This document shows, piece after piece, positions 18,005 to 25,956 of a DNA stretch of 64,000 nucleotides. Position 1 is the stretch's first letter; each line of letters opens with the position of its first letter. The position numbers and the translations under genes are program-made. Source of the stretch: [Flexibacter] sp. ATCC 35103 (lineage in GTDB: Bacteria; Bacteroidota; Bacteroidia; Flavobacteriales; Flavobacteriaceae). The notes beneath the pieces are model-generated. The model had not been told where the DNA came from, made no database searches, and saw only the letters and a program-made list of their open reading frames with translations. The stretch is from NCBI RefSeq assembly GCF_001975985.1, contig NZ_MTQF01000003.1, forward strand, positions 121,025-185,024, written 5' to 3'.

Positions 18005-19075
18005 TTAAATCTTAGCGCGTTCGTATTGTTTTGGCCATTGAATATCATCATTTAATTCTTTAGCAAAATCTAAAGGTAAATTTGGATTTCTTAGCGATTC
18101 TCTGGCGAATAAAACCACATCAGCCTGAGCATTTTCTAAAATAGCTTCGGCTTGTTTGGCTTCGGTAATTAATCCTACCGCGCCTGTTGAAATATTTGCT
18201 TCTTTCCTGATTTGTTCTGCAAAAGAAACCTGATAACCAGGACCAACTGGAATCTTTTGGTGCGAAACCAAACCACCGGAAGAAACGTCAATTAAATCGA
18301 CTCCTTTTTCTTTTAAGATTACTGAAAGTTTTACAGATTCTTCTGGATTCCAACCACCTTCTGCCCAGTCTGTAGCTGAAATTCTAACCAATAAAGGCAG
18401 ATCTGATGGCCATTCTGATTGTACAGCTTCTACAATTTCTAAGGTAAAACGAATTCTGTTTTCGAAACTTCCACCATATTTATCCGTTCTGATATTTGTT
18501 AAAGGAGATAAAAACTGGTGTAACAAATAACCGTGTGCACCGTGAATTTCCATTACCTGATAACCTGCTTCAACAGCTCTTTTTGTTGCTGCCTTAAAAT
18601 CTGAAATAACTTTTTGAATTCCGTTTTCGTCCAATGTTTCCGGAAGAAATGGCTCATCTTCATGGTACGGAATCGAACTTGCAGAAACAGTCTGCCATCC
18701 GCCTTTTGTTAGATCTAGTTTTTTATTACCCTCCCAAGGAACCGAAACACTTGCTTTACGTCCTGCATGTGCCAATTGAATTCCGGGAATTGAATGTTGG
18801 GAAACAATAAATTCGTTGATGCTTTTTAATTTTTCAATATGTTCATCCTTCCATATCCCTAAATCAGAAGGAGAAATTCTCGCTTCGGGAGAAACGGCTG
18901 TAGCTTCCTGAATAATTAAACCTGCTCCTCCGCTGGCACGACTGCCTAAATGAACCAAATGCCAATTGTTTGCAAATCCATCAATTGCTGAATATTGGCA
19001 CATAGGTGATATAACAATTCTATTTTTTAAAGTAACTTTTTTTATAGTAAGAGGAGAAAATAATAATGAAGCCAT
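18005..19075 (-). CDS. NADH:flavin oxidoreductase, Old Yellow Enzyme (YqjM/NamA type)
   Basis: A 356-residue FMN-dependent ene-reductase with a TIM-barrel fold. Recognisable elements are SPMCQYSA with the redox-tuning cysteine (Cys25) of the YqjM subclass, IQLAHAGRKAS, the active-site EIHGAHGYLLHQFLSP, the NIRTDKYGGSFENR signature and a C-terminal GLITEAKQAE phosphate-binding strand. It reduces activated C=C bonds of enones or nitro compounds, probably in oxidative or electrophile stress. It is a single cytoplasmic gene. Confidence 0.93.
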   Translation of the reverse strand: MASLLFSPLTIKKVTLKNRIVISPMCQYSAIDGFANNWHLVHLGSRASGGAGLIIQEATAVSPEARISPSDLGIWKDEHIEKLKSINEFIVSQHSIPGIQLAHAGRKASVSVPWEGNKKLDLTKGGWQTVSASSIPYHEDEPFLPETLDENGIQKVISDFKAATKRAVEAGYQVMEIHGAHGYLLHQFLSPLTNIRTDKYGGSFENRIRFTLEIVEAVQSEWPSDLPLLVRISATDWAEGGWNPEESVKLSVILKEKGVDLIDVSSGGLVSHQKIPVGPGYQVSFAEQIRKEANISTGAVGLITEAKQAEAILENAQADVVLFARESLRNPNLPLDFAKELNDDIQWPKQYERAKI

Positions 19076-19239
19076 AATTGTAACTTTTAATGGTTTTATA
19101 CTACCTATTGAGTGAGATAGTGTTTAAAGAAAGTAAAGTTAAAGCTTCTTGTTAAAACTAGAAATCTAAATGTTTATTAATTAACAAACATTTAAAACCT
19201 TAAGTATTATCTTGCGGTCTCAAATTAATCAGAAAACGT

Positions 19240-19247
19240 TACTTTTG
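19240..19247 (+). promoter_or_regulatory. rseP promoter, -7 element
   Basis: TACTTTTG matches TAnnTTTG and lies 29 bp before the rseP start. A TTG at 19212-19214 is the nearest -33 candidate, with a long spacer. Confidence 0.5.
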
Positions 19248-19276
19248 TGCGTTAAATTACGAACTAAAAATACAAA

Positions 19277-20623
19277 ATGGATATAGTTATCAAACTCTCT
19301 CAATTTCTATTGAGTTTATCTTTACTTATTATTCTTCACGAATTAGGACATTTTATTCCTGCAAAATTATTTAAAACAAGAGTCGAAAAATTTTACTTAT
19401 TTTTTGATGTTAAATATTCTCTGTTAAAAAAGAAAATTGGCGAAACCGAATACGGAATCGGCTGGTTACCACTTGGAGGTTATGTAAAAATCTCCGGAAT
19501 GATCGACGAAAGCATGGACAAAGAACAAATGGCTTTGCCTCCGCAACCTTGGGAATTTCGTTCTAAACCAGCATGGCAACGTTTGATTATTATGTTAGGT
19601 GGAGTTACGGTAAATTTTATTCTGGCATTCATTATATATATAGGTATGGCGTTTGCTTATGGTGATACATATGTAGCAAATGCTGATTTAAAAGACGGGG
19701 TTTTGGTTGAAAGTCCTGTAATGATAAAAGCTGGTTTTAAAACCGGTGATAAATTCCTGGCTGTTGACGGACAAAAAATAGAAAACTTCGATAATGATAT
19801 CAACATGAAAATTATCATGGCTAAAGAAGTTTTGATTGAAAGAAACGGACAACAACAAACTATAAAAATGCCTACTGATTTTGTTGATCAGTTGTCAAAA
19901 CAGAAAAAAGCACCGCTTGTAGACATGAGGATTCCTTTTGCTGTGGCAAGTGTTACTCCAGAATCAGGAAATACTACGGCTTTAAAACCAAAAGATTTAA
20001 TTGTTAGTATTAATGGACAAGAGACAAGATATTTTGATCAGGCGAAAGCTATTTTAGAAAGTAATAAAGGAAAAACAATTCCTGTAGTTGTCTTACGCGA
20101 TTTAAAAAAAGTACCCGTTACGGTTAAAGTTTCTAATGCTGGAAAATTAGGTATTGTTACTGGTGGCTTAAATATTGAATCTTTAGAAAAATTGGGGTAT
20201 TATAAAGTAAGTACTAAAAACTATAGTTTCCTTGAATCAATTCCTGTGGGACTAACAAAAGGTAAAGATCAATTAGTAGGTTACGGAAAACAGCTTAAAA
20301 TGATTTTTAACCCTGAAACAAAAGCATACAAACAAGTAGGTGGTTTTGCAGCGATTTTTAACATTTTTCCAAGTTCTTGGAGCTGGGAAGTATTCTGGTC
20401 GATCACTGCTTTATTGTCGATTATGCTTGGAGTTATGAATTTATTGCCAATTCCGGCTCTTGATGGTGGTCATGTGATGTTTTTATTATACGAAATAATT
20501 AGCGGCAGAAAACCGAGCGATAAATTCCTTGAAAACGCCCAAATGGTTGGTTTCGTTTTACTTATAGGACTCCTTTTATTCGCTAACGGAAACGATATTT
20601 ATAAGGCAATTGTTGGCAAGTAA
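19277..20623 (+). CDS. rseP: Site-2 metalloprotease RseP
   Basis: A 448-residue inner-membrane zinc protease. HELGH (His21, Glu22, His25) lies in the first membrane segment, two PDZ-like regions occupy about residues 120-300, and the NLLPIPALDGGHVMF motif in a C-terminal membrane segment supplies the third metal ligand. It performs intramembrane cleavage of anti-sigma factors or signal peptides. It is a single gene with its own promoter. Confidence 0.95.
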   Translation: MDIVIKLSQFLLSLSLLIILHELGHFIPAKLFKTRVEKFYLFFDVKYSLLKKKIGETEYGIGWLPLGGYVKISGMIDESMDKEQMALPPQPWEFRSKPAWQRLIIMLGGVTVNFILAFIIYIGMAFAYGDTYVANADLKDGVLVESPVMIKAGFKTGDKFLAVDGQKIENFDNDINMKIIMAKEVLIERNGQQQTIKMPTDFVDQLSKQKKAPLVDMRIPFAVASVTPESGNTTALKPKDLIVSINGQETRYFDQAKAILESNKGKTIPVVVLRDLKKVPVTVKVSNAGKLGIVTGGLNIESLEKLGYYKVSTKNYSFLESIPVGLTKGKDQLVGYGKQLKMIFNPETKAYKQVGGFAAIFNIFPSSWSWEVFWSITALLSIMLGVMNLLPIPALDGGHVMFLLYEIISGRKPSDKFLENAQMVGFVLLIGLLLFANGNDIYKAIVGK

Positions 20624-20706
20624 AAATATTTTATAAAAAGTGCTAAAATATTTTTGAGAAACTAAAAAATCATCTATATTTGCACTCGCTAAAAAGAACA
20701 ACAACT

Positions 20707-20780
20707 TCCTCCTTAGCTCAGTTGGTTAGAGCATCTGACTGTTAATCAGAGGGTCCTTGGTTCGAGCCCAAGAGGGGGAG
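20707..20780 (+). tRNA. tRNA-Asn (GTT)
   Basis: A 74-nt cloverleaf with acceptor arms TCCTCCT / AGGGGGA, D-arm AGCTCAGTTGGTTAGAGC, anticodon loop CTGTTAA (anticodon GTT) and T-arm CTTGG-TTCGAGC-CCAAG. CCA is not encoded. Confidence 0.96.
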
Positions 20781-20818
20781 CAACTTTTTTTAGCAAACAT
20801 ATTTACCTTTAAGGTGAT

Positions 20819-20892
20819 TCCTTCTTAGCTCAGTTGGTTAGAGCATCTGACTGTTAATCAGAGGGTCCTTGGTTCGAGCCCAAGAGAGGGAG
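20819..20892 (+). tRNA. tRNA-Asn (GTT), second copy
   Basis: Same body as the first copy, 38 nt downstream, but the acceptor arm is TCCTTCT / AGAGGGA. The paired changes on both strands preserve the stem. The two copies are probably cotranscribed and end at the following terminator. Confidence 0.96.
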
Positions 20893-20900
20893 CTTATTAA

Positions 20901-20934
20901 ATACCACTTACATCCGTAAGTGGTATTTTTTTTT
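20901..20934 (+). terminator. Terminator after the tRNA-Asn pair
   Basis: ATACCACTTAC / GTAAGTGGTAT, a perfect 11-bp stem with a 4-nt loop, followed by a long T run. Confidence 0.85.
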
Positions 20935-20944
20935 GCTAAAAATT

Positions 20945-21130
20945 CAATTACCACCAATCTTCCCTACATTCTTAATTTCAACAAACCTAAGCGATTCTAT
21001 ATTGGATTTACAGAAGACTTCAACACCAGAATTAAATTTCATAAAAAAAAAGAGAATACGAGAGTATATGCAAGAATAGCAATCATAGAGAAGGATTCGA
21101 AAATAAACAAAAATAAATCCGGTGCAAATC
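20945..21130 (+). pseudogene. Remnant of a GIY-YIG endonuclease-like gene
   Basis: The plus strand reads YILNFNKPKRFYIGFTEDF followed by NTRIKFHKKKE, resembling the first half of a GIY-YIG domain (YIL...YYIGFT.D...R...H). The frame lacks a normal start, emerging from a terminator T run. The second half of the domain (catalytic Glu region) is absent, and the frame runs into an antisense tRNA-Leu. I read it as a decayed GIY-YIG gene between tRNAs. The match is short, so chance is possible. Confidence 0.4.
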
Positions 21131-21201
21131 CAGATATAAAACGAAAAGAACAAGAAATGTATAAAACCAAAAAAACCTCTTCAGTTACGAAGAGGTTTTT
21201 G

Positions 21202-21281
21202 TACCCGGAGCCGGAGTCGAACCGGCACGGTTTCCCACAGGTGTTTGAGACCAGCGCGTCTACCAATTCCGCCATCCGGGC
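21202..21281 (-). tRNA. tRNA-Leu (CAA)
   Basis: A minus-strand cloverleaf with acceptor GCCCGGA / TCCGGGT and discriminator A, the leucine-type D-arm GCGGAATTGGTAGACGC, anticodon loop CTCAAAC (anticodon CAA), a variable arm and T-arm GCCGG-TTCGACT-CCGGC. CCA is not encoded. Confidence 0.93.
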
Positions 21282-21452
21282 TTAGCAGACGAAAAAACAA
21301 CTAATGAATCAGTTATTTTAACGCAATAGAACAAGTTAATTATGATGTCATAACTGTGCTTATTCCTTTAACACGGTGCAAATGTAAAAAATAAAATTAA
21401 ATGTTCTACTAAAAATACTTAAATTTTTCCTTTCAGTGTCCAATAAATTTTC

Positions 21453-21460
21453 TAAATTTG
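21453..21460 (+). promoter_or_regulatory. prs promoter, -7 element
   Basis: TAAATTTG matches TAnnTTTG. It overlaps the start of the longest possible prs reading frame, which shows that the real start lies downstream at 21512. Confidence 0.6.
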
Positions 21461-21511
21461 CACCTCGTTAAAACGAAGCACACACAACTAACTACAAAAC
21501 AACAAATTATA

Positions 21512-22453
21512 ATGTCGCACCTAGAACCAGAAGCTAAAATATTTGCTTGTTCAAAAAGTGTTTATCTTGCGGAAAAAATTGCTGAGCAATACGGAATTCC
21601 GCTAGGTAAAGTAACGATGTCAACGTATAGTGATGGAGAATTTCAACCATCTTACGAAGAGTCAATCAGAGGATTACGCGTTTTTATCGTGTGTTCAACT
21701 TTTCCAACTGCTGATAATTTGATGGAATTGTTACTGATGATTGATGCAGCAAAACGCGCATCTGCAAGACACATTACAGCTGTTATGCCTTATTTTGGTT
21801 GGGCAAGACAAGATAGAAAAGATAAACCAAGAGTTCCGATTGGAGCAAAATTAGTAGCTAATTTATTAGATGCTGCCGGAGCGACAAGAGTTATGACAAT
21901 GGATTTGCACGCAGATCAAATTCAGGGGTTTTTCGAAAAACCAGTAGATCATTTATTTGCATCTACAATCTTTTTACCATACGTAGAAAGTTTAAAGTTA
22001 GACAATCTAACCATTGCATCTCCGGATATGGGAGGTTCAAAAAGAGCATATGCTTACTCTAAGTTTTTAGAATCAGATGTAGTAATCTGTTACAAACAAA
22101 GAAAAGCAGCCAACGTTATCGACACTATGGAACTAATTGGTGAAGTAAAAGGACGTAACGTAATATTAGTAGACGACATGATCGATACTGGTGGTACATT
22201 AGCGAAAGCAGCAGATTTAATGATCGAAAAAGGAGCATTAAGCGTTAGAGCAATTTGTACACACGCCATTTTATCAGGTGACGCTTACGAAAAAATTGAA
22301 AACTCAAAATTAAGCGAGTTAATAGTTACCGATTCTATCCCATTAAAGAAAGAATCAAAGAAAATCAGAGTAGTGAGTTGTGCACCTCTTTTTGCTGAAG
22401 TTATGCACATGGTGCACCACAACAATTCCATCAGTGGAAAATTTATAATGTAA
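21512..22453 (+). CDS. prs: Ribose-phosphate pyrophosphokinase
   Basis: A 313-residue PRPP synthase making phosphoribosyl pyrophosphate from ribose-5-phosphate and ATP for purine, pyrimidine, histidine and NAD synthesis. Motifs are YSDGEFQPSYEESIRG near the N-terminus, MPYFGWARQDRKDKPR (ATP loop), MDLHADQIQGFF and the PRPP-binding VILVDDMIDTGGT. ATG 21512 gives the usual family length, and the promoter element at 21453 excludes an upstream start. It is followed by rplY, a common neighbour. Confidence 0.96.
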   Translation: MSHLEPEAKIFACSKSVYLAEKIAEQYGIPLGKVTMSTYSDGEFQPSYEESIRGLRVFIVCSTFPTADNLMELLLMIDAAKRASARHITAVMPYFGWARQDRKDKPRVPIGAKLVANLLDAAGATRVMTMDLHADQIQGFFEKPVDHLFASTIFLPYVESLKLDNLTIASPDMGGSKRAYAYSKFLESDVVICYKQRKAANVIDTMELIGEVKGRNVILVDDMIDTGGTLAKAADLMIEKGALSVRAICTHAILSGDAYEKIENSKLSELIVTDSIPLKKESKKIRVVSCAPLFAEVMHMVHHNNSISGKFIM

Positions 22454-22461
22454 AAGTAATA

Positions 22462-22545
22462 CGCTTTAGGCTTTAAGCCGTAAGCTATTACGATTACAAA
22501 AAAAAAGCTTAAAGCCTATGGCCTAAAGCTTATAGCAAATTAGAA
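22462..22545. repeat. Inverted repeats between prs and rplY
   Basis: Segments such as CGCTTTAGGCTTTAAGCC and AAGCTTAAAGCCTATGGCCT followed by AAAGCTT are mutually complementary in part and can form alternate hairpins. They may attenuate read-through from prs into rplY, or simply be an intergenic repeat. Confidence 0.5.
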
Positions 22546-22573
22546 TATTTATTAATAACTATATTTTTTTACA

Positions 22574-23185
22574 ATGAAATCGATTACAATTAAAGGATCA
22601 GAAAGAGAAAGCGTGGGCAAAGTGTCAACTAAAGCCTTACGTAATGCTGGAGCGGTTCCTTGCGTGTTATACGGAGGAAATCAAGCAGTACACTTCTCAG
22701 CAGACGCTGCAGCGTTCAAAAACTTGGTTTACACTCCAAACGCACACACAGTTGTGATTGAGCTTGGAAAAGGAAAATCATTTAATGCAATTTTACAAGA
22801 TATCCAGGTTCACCCGGTATCTGACAAAATCTTACACATTGACTTCTTTCAATTATTTGATGATAAAGAAATCACTATGGAAGTTCCTGTAAAAGTTGTA
22901 GGTACATCTAAAGGTGTTCTTGCAGGTGGTGTTTTACGTTTGAACACTCGTAAATTAAAAGTTAAAGCTTTACCTAAAGATCTTCCTGATTTTGTTGAAG
23001 CTGACATTACTCCACTTGAAATGGGTAACAAATTATACGTTACTAAAGTTGGAAAACCAGAATACAAAGTTATGCACCCAGAGAACACTGTTGTTGCTCA
23101 GGTAAGAATTTCTCGTGCTGCTATGAAAGCTGCTCAAGAAGCTGCAAAAGCTGCAAAAGCTCCTGCAAAAGGAAAGAAAAAATAA
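22574..23185 (+). CDS. rplY: 50S ribosomal protein L25/general stress protein Ctc
   Basis: A 203-residue long-form L25 (CTC) protein binding 5S rRNA. The N-terminal L25 domain ([20 protein letters not shown], then VPCVLYGG) is followed by a C-terminal beta domain (about 95-185) and an Ala/Lys-rich tail. It lies downstream of prs, a conserved arrangement. Confidence 0.95.
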   Translation: MKSITIKGSERESVGKVSTKALRNAGAVPCVLYGGNQAVHFSADAAAFKNLVYTPNAHTVVIELGKGKSFNAILQDIQVHPVSDKILHIDFFQLFDDKEITMEVPVKVVGTSKGVLAGGVLRLNTRKLKVKALPKDLPDFVEADITPLEMGNKLYVTKVGKPEYKVMHPENTVVAQVRISRAAMKAAQEAAKAAKAPAKGKKK

Positions 23186-23204
23186 TTTTTTTCAAATTCA
23201 ATAC

Positions 23205-23240
23205 AAAAGCATCAATCGAAAGATTGGTGCTTTTTTTTTG
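23205..23240 (+). terminator. rplY terminator
   Basis: AAAGCATCAATC / GATTGGTGCTTT stem with a GAAA loop and a run of T, 20-odd bases after the rplY stop. Confidence 0.8.
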
Positions 23241-23244
23241 TTTT

Positions 23245-23280
23245 AAAGGTTCTGAGTCGCTGAGATTCTAAGTTACTAAG
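23245..23280. repeat. Dispersed 'CTAAG' intergenic repeat, copy 2
   Basis: AAAGGTTCTGAGTCGCTGAG followed by ATTCTAAGTTACTAAG. It matches the element at 16652-16690 in order and orientation. Confidence 0.6.
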
Positions 23281-23292
23281 TTTCGTATGTTA

Positions 23293-23605
23293 GACAGAGC
23301 GAAGTCGAAGTCCATTGCGAACTTTTCAATTAGTTTTTTTGGAAGCAGAAATCTTCGGTTTTTTTTCAAGAGGTGACGTTCCTGCCATCCGCTATATCTT
23401 TTTCCTCCTAAAGGAGCAGGAAAAAGGATACCGCTTCTGTCAGGGCTAGCCAGAGGTTTTGCTTTAGAAGTCTCTAAGTTGCTAAGTTACTGAGTTACTA
23501 AGAATAATACCTGTTTGTCAGACTGAGCGAAGTCGAAGTTCCGCAAGAAACTAGACAGTAGAAAGTCAATTACTGTGCGGTCCTTCGACTTCGCTCAGGA
23601 TGACA
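23293..23605. repeat. Cluster of 'GAGCGAAGTCGAAG' repeats
   Basis: GAGCGAAGTCGAAG occurs near 23297 and 23525 in one orientation, and CTTCGACTTCGCTCAG at 23583-23598 in the other. The last two form a hairpin flanked by TGTCA / TGACA (23516-23605). A further CTAAG repeat lies at 23469-23502. This fills the gap between rplY and pth, where I see no gene. It looks like a REP-type intergenic element. Confidence 0.65.
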
Positions 23606-23756
23606 AAAAATGTGATTAAGATAAAGATTGCAAAAAACAAATAATTCGCGTAAATCCATTCAAATCCGCGTCATCCGCGTCCCATTATTTGCAGTTAAAC
23701 CCGAGCGCAAACCAAAATTATCTAATTATCTAATTGCCACATTATCTAATTAACCT

Positions 23757-23764
23757 TATTTTTG
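23757..23764 (+). promoter_or_regulatory. pth promoter, -7 element
   Basis: TATTTTTG matches TAnnTTTG. Transcription would begin about 23770, at or just past the in-frame ATG at 23769, which favours the internal start at 23829. Confidence 0.45.
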
Positions 23765-23828
23765 TATCATGATAAAATGGATAACAAAACTGTTTTCATC
23801 AACACAAAAAGAAGAGAACATAGACGAT

Positions 23829-24395
23829 ATGAAAAAATATTTAATCGTAGGACTTGGTAATATTGGCGCCGAATACGTAAATACACGACATAATATAGGA
23901 TTCAAAGTCCTGGATTTTTTAGCCAGAAAAGAAAGCCTTTCTTTCGAAACTGCAAAACTGGGCGCTTTGGCCGAATATAAATTCAAAGGCAGAACCTTTT
24001 TTCTGCTTAAGCCAAACACTTACATGAATTTAAGCGGTAAGGCTGTAAAATACTGGATGGATAAAGAAAATATTCCGTTAGAGAATATTTTAATCATTAC
24101 AGATGATCTAAATCTGTCATTCGGAACCATCCGTATCAAACCAAAAGGAAGTGACGGAGGTCATAACGGGTTGAAGAATATCAATCTGGTTTTGAATACA
24201 CAACAATACACACGTTTTAGATTTGGTATAAGCGATCAGTTCAAAAAAGGACAGCAAATTGATTATGTTTTAGGAGATTGGGACGAAGAAGAAAAGGCAA
24301 AATTACCGGAACGTTTAGAAGTTGCTTCAGAAATTATTAAATCTTTTGGAACTGCCGGATTAGAAAATACGATGACAACTTTTAACGGAAAATAA
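23829..24395 (+). CDS. pth: Peptidyl-tRNA hydrolase
   Basis: A 188-residue enzyme that releases peptides from prematurely dropped peptidyl-tRNA. LIVGLGNIGAEYVNTRHNIGF carries the catalytic histidine (His21), followed by the LLKPNTYMNLSG and DDLNLSFGTIRIKPKGSDGGHNGLK signatures. The frame stays open to an ATG at 23769, which would add a 20-residue basic leader. I prefer 23829 because the protein then aligns with the family's usual start and because the promoter element at 23757-23764 would put the mRNA start at about 23770. Confidence 0.93.
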   Translation: MKKYLIVGLGNIGAEYVNTRHNIGFKVLDFLARKESLSFETAKLGALAEYKFKGRTFFLLKPNTYMNLSGKAVKYWMDKENIPLENILIITDDLNLSFGTIRIKPKGSDGGHNGLKNINLVLNTQQYTRFRFGISDQFKKGQQIDYVLGDWDEEEKAKLPERLEVASEIIKSFGTAGLENTMTTFNGK

Positions 24396-24490
24396 AGATT
24401 TACAAGTATTTAACTCTTAAAAAATCGAATTATCAGTTAATTAAATTGAATTATAACGAAATAGTATTTTCTATTCCAAAGTTAAATGTC

Positions 24491-24498
24491 TAAATTTG
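24491..24498 (+). promoter_or_regulatory. Superoxide dismutase promoter, -7 element
   Basis: TAAATTTG matches TAnnTTTG, 36 bp before the start codon. Confidence 0.5.
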
Positions 24499-24534
24499 GG
24501 ATAAATTATTATAAATCATAAAATCATAAATATC

Positions 24535-25146
24535 ATGGCTTTTGAATTACCACAATTACCTTATGCATATGATGCACTAGAACCACATATTGATGCTCGT
24601 ACAATGGAAATTCACCATTCAAAACATCATAATGCGTATACAACAAATCTAAATGCTGCAATTGCAGGAACGGATTTAGAGGGAAAAACAATCGAAAATA
24701 TTCTAATCAACCTAGATAAATCAAACGCTGCAGTTCGTAACAATGGTGGAGGTTTCTACAACCACAATTTATTCTGGACTGTAATGTCTCCAAACGGTGG
24801 CGGATTACCAACAGGTGATTTATTAGCTGCAATTGAGGATTCTTTTGGAACTTTTGAAGAGTTTAAAGCAAAATTTGCTAAAGCCGGAGCAACACAATTT
24901 GGTTCAGGATGGGCTTGGCTAACAGTAAAAAAAGGAGGAAAGTTAGAAGTTGTTGGTACTCCAAATCAAGACAACCCATTAATGCCAGAAGTTGCTGGTA
25001 ACGGTGGAACTCCAATCTTAGGAATGGATGTTTGGGAGCATGCTTACTACTTAAACTATCAAAACAGAAGACCAGATTACATTGAAGCTTTCTTTAGTGT
25101 AATTAACTGGACAGAAGTTGCAAGAAGATTTGCTTTAGACAAATAG
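24535..25146 (+). CDS. Superoxide dismutase [Fe/Mn]
   Basis: A 203-residue cytoplasmic superoxide dismutase. The four metal ligands are His27 (MEIHHSKHH), His77 (FYNHNLFW), Asp165 and His169 ([10 protein letters not shown]). Second-sphere residues such as GSGWAWL are present. No signal peptide. Iron versus manganese cannot be settled by eye. It has its own promoter and a strong terminator, so it is monocistronic. Confidence 0.95.
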   Translation: MAFELPQLPYAYDALEPHIDARTMEIHHSKHHNAYTTNLNAAIAGTDLEGKTIENILINLDKSNAAVRNNGGGFYNHNLFWTVMSPNGGGLPTGDLLAAIEDSFGTFEEFKAKFAKAGATQFGSGWAWLTVKKGGKLEVVGTPNQDNPLMPEVAGNGGTPILGMDVWEHAYYLNYQNRRPDYIEAFFSVINWTEVARRFALDK

Positions 25147-25172
25147 TCGAAAATAGAGTAAAGAATAAAGAG

Positions 25173-25209
25173 AAAAGACGAATAGCCTAACGGTTATTCG
25201 TCTTTTTTT
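25173..25209 (+). terminator. Superoxide dismutase terminator
   Basis: AGACGAATA (25176-25184) / TATTCGTCT (25195-25203) stem with flanking A and T runs. Confidence 0.8.
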
Positions 25210-25331
25210 ATGTCTATATCCAAAGTCTTTATTCTATATTCTCTGTTCTATCCTCCTTCTCCAGCAATCTTCCCTCTATTCTCTATATTCTTTTCTCTTT
25301 TCCCTATCTTCTTTTCTCTAAAAAAGAAAAT

Positions 25332-25402
25332 AAAAAAGGTGGAATCTCTTCCACCCTTTTTGCCCCAAATCTACCATAGACTTAACCTACTAATGTTATG
25401 GT
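25332..25402 (-). ncRNA. Candidate small RNA, tandem copy 1
   Basis: About 70 nt on the minus strand. A 5' hairpin (ACCATA at 25402-25397 pairing with TATGGT at 25378-25373) is followed by a linker (AGATTTGGGGCAAAAAG), then a terminator stem GGTGGAA-GAGA-TTCCACC and a T run. The loop GAGA is a GNRA tetraloop only on the minus strand. A weak -7 (TACATTTA, 25407-25414) lies at the same distance as in copy 3. The 5' stem has lost one pair relative to copies 2 and 3. No convincing protein is encoded. Confidence 0.65.
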
Positions 25403-25600
25403 TTAGTAAATGTATGACAGCTATTTATATGAAAAAAACTTTTTAGACGAATGGTAAATATATCCGATTAAGTAAAAGAAAGATAGAGAAATAGAGTAAA
25501 GAGGATAGAATAAAGATTAATGAATAAAGATTAATGAATAAAGAGAGTATCGTCTATATTCTGTGTTCTATAATCTATTTTTCTTAAAAAGATAAAAATA

Positions 25601-25670
25601 AAAAAGGCGGAATCTCTTCCACCTTTTTTGCCCCAAATCTACCATAAACTTAACCTACTAATGTTATGGT
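25601..25670 (-). ncRNA. Candidate small RNA, tandem copy 2
   Basis: Same architecture as the other two copies: ACCATAA / TTATGGT 5' hairpin (25670-25641), conserved loop and linker, then GGTGGAA-GAGA-TTCCGCC and T run. The one base change in the terminator stem gives a G-U pair if the minus strand is the RNA, but an A-C mismatch if the plus strand is. That supports minus-strand function. A weak -7 (TACATTTA) is at 25675-25682. Confidence 0.7.
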
Positions 25671-25785
25671 TTTGTAAATGTATGATAGCTATTTTTATGA
25701 AAAAAATTTTATAGACGAATGGCAAATAAATCCGATTAAGTAACTGTAGTCTATTACTTTATAAAATATCTGACTTTATTCCAAT

Positions 25786-25856
25786 AAAAAAGGTGGAATT
25801 GCTTCCACCCTTTTTGCCCCAAATCTACCATAAACTTAACCTACTAATGTTATGGT
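25786..25856 (-). ncRNA. Candidate small RNA, tandem copy 3 (best promoter)
   Basis: Same architecture: ACCATAA / TTATGGT hairpin (25856-25827), linker, terminator stem GGTGGAA-GCAA-TTCCACC with a GNRA loop, and T run. A near-perfect promoter lies directly upstream (25861-25892). It is transcribed in the same direction as purF, starting about 100 bp after the purF stop codon. It may belong to a known flavobacterial RNA family such as the Flavo-1 motif; I could not test this. Confidence 0.75.
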
Positions 25857-25860
25857 ATCT

Positions 25861-25892
25861 CAAAAGTATTGTAGCTTTTCATTTTTACCAAA
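25861..25892 (-). promoter_or_regulatory. Small RNA copy 3 promoter
   Basis: On the minus strand, TTTG (25892-25889), a 20-bp spacer, then TACTTTTG (25868-25861). This is the Bacteroidota housekeeping consensus TTTG-N19-21-TAnnTTTG, ending 4 bp before the RNA. Confidence 0.75.
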
Positions 25893-25956
25893 CATATAGG
25901 ACGAACGGTAAAAAAAACCGATGAAATGCACAAATTAACCTTTTGTTAGTATTTTA

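Noticed and set aside
21039..21275. Minus-strand frame beginning MAELVDALVSNTCGKP.
   Set aside because: This is the well-known false translation of a tRNA-Leu gene, read on the tRNA strand.
25210..25446. A 78-codon plus-strand frame after superoxide dismutase.
   Set aside because: It runs through the SOD terminator and small RNA copy 1, has a low-complexity Phe/Ser/Pro composition and no conserved features.
25326..25940. Possible CRISPR-like array because of three repeated units.
   Set aside because: Only three copies, unequal spacing, and the repeats are hairpin-plus-terminator units with promoters. No cas genes are in the window.
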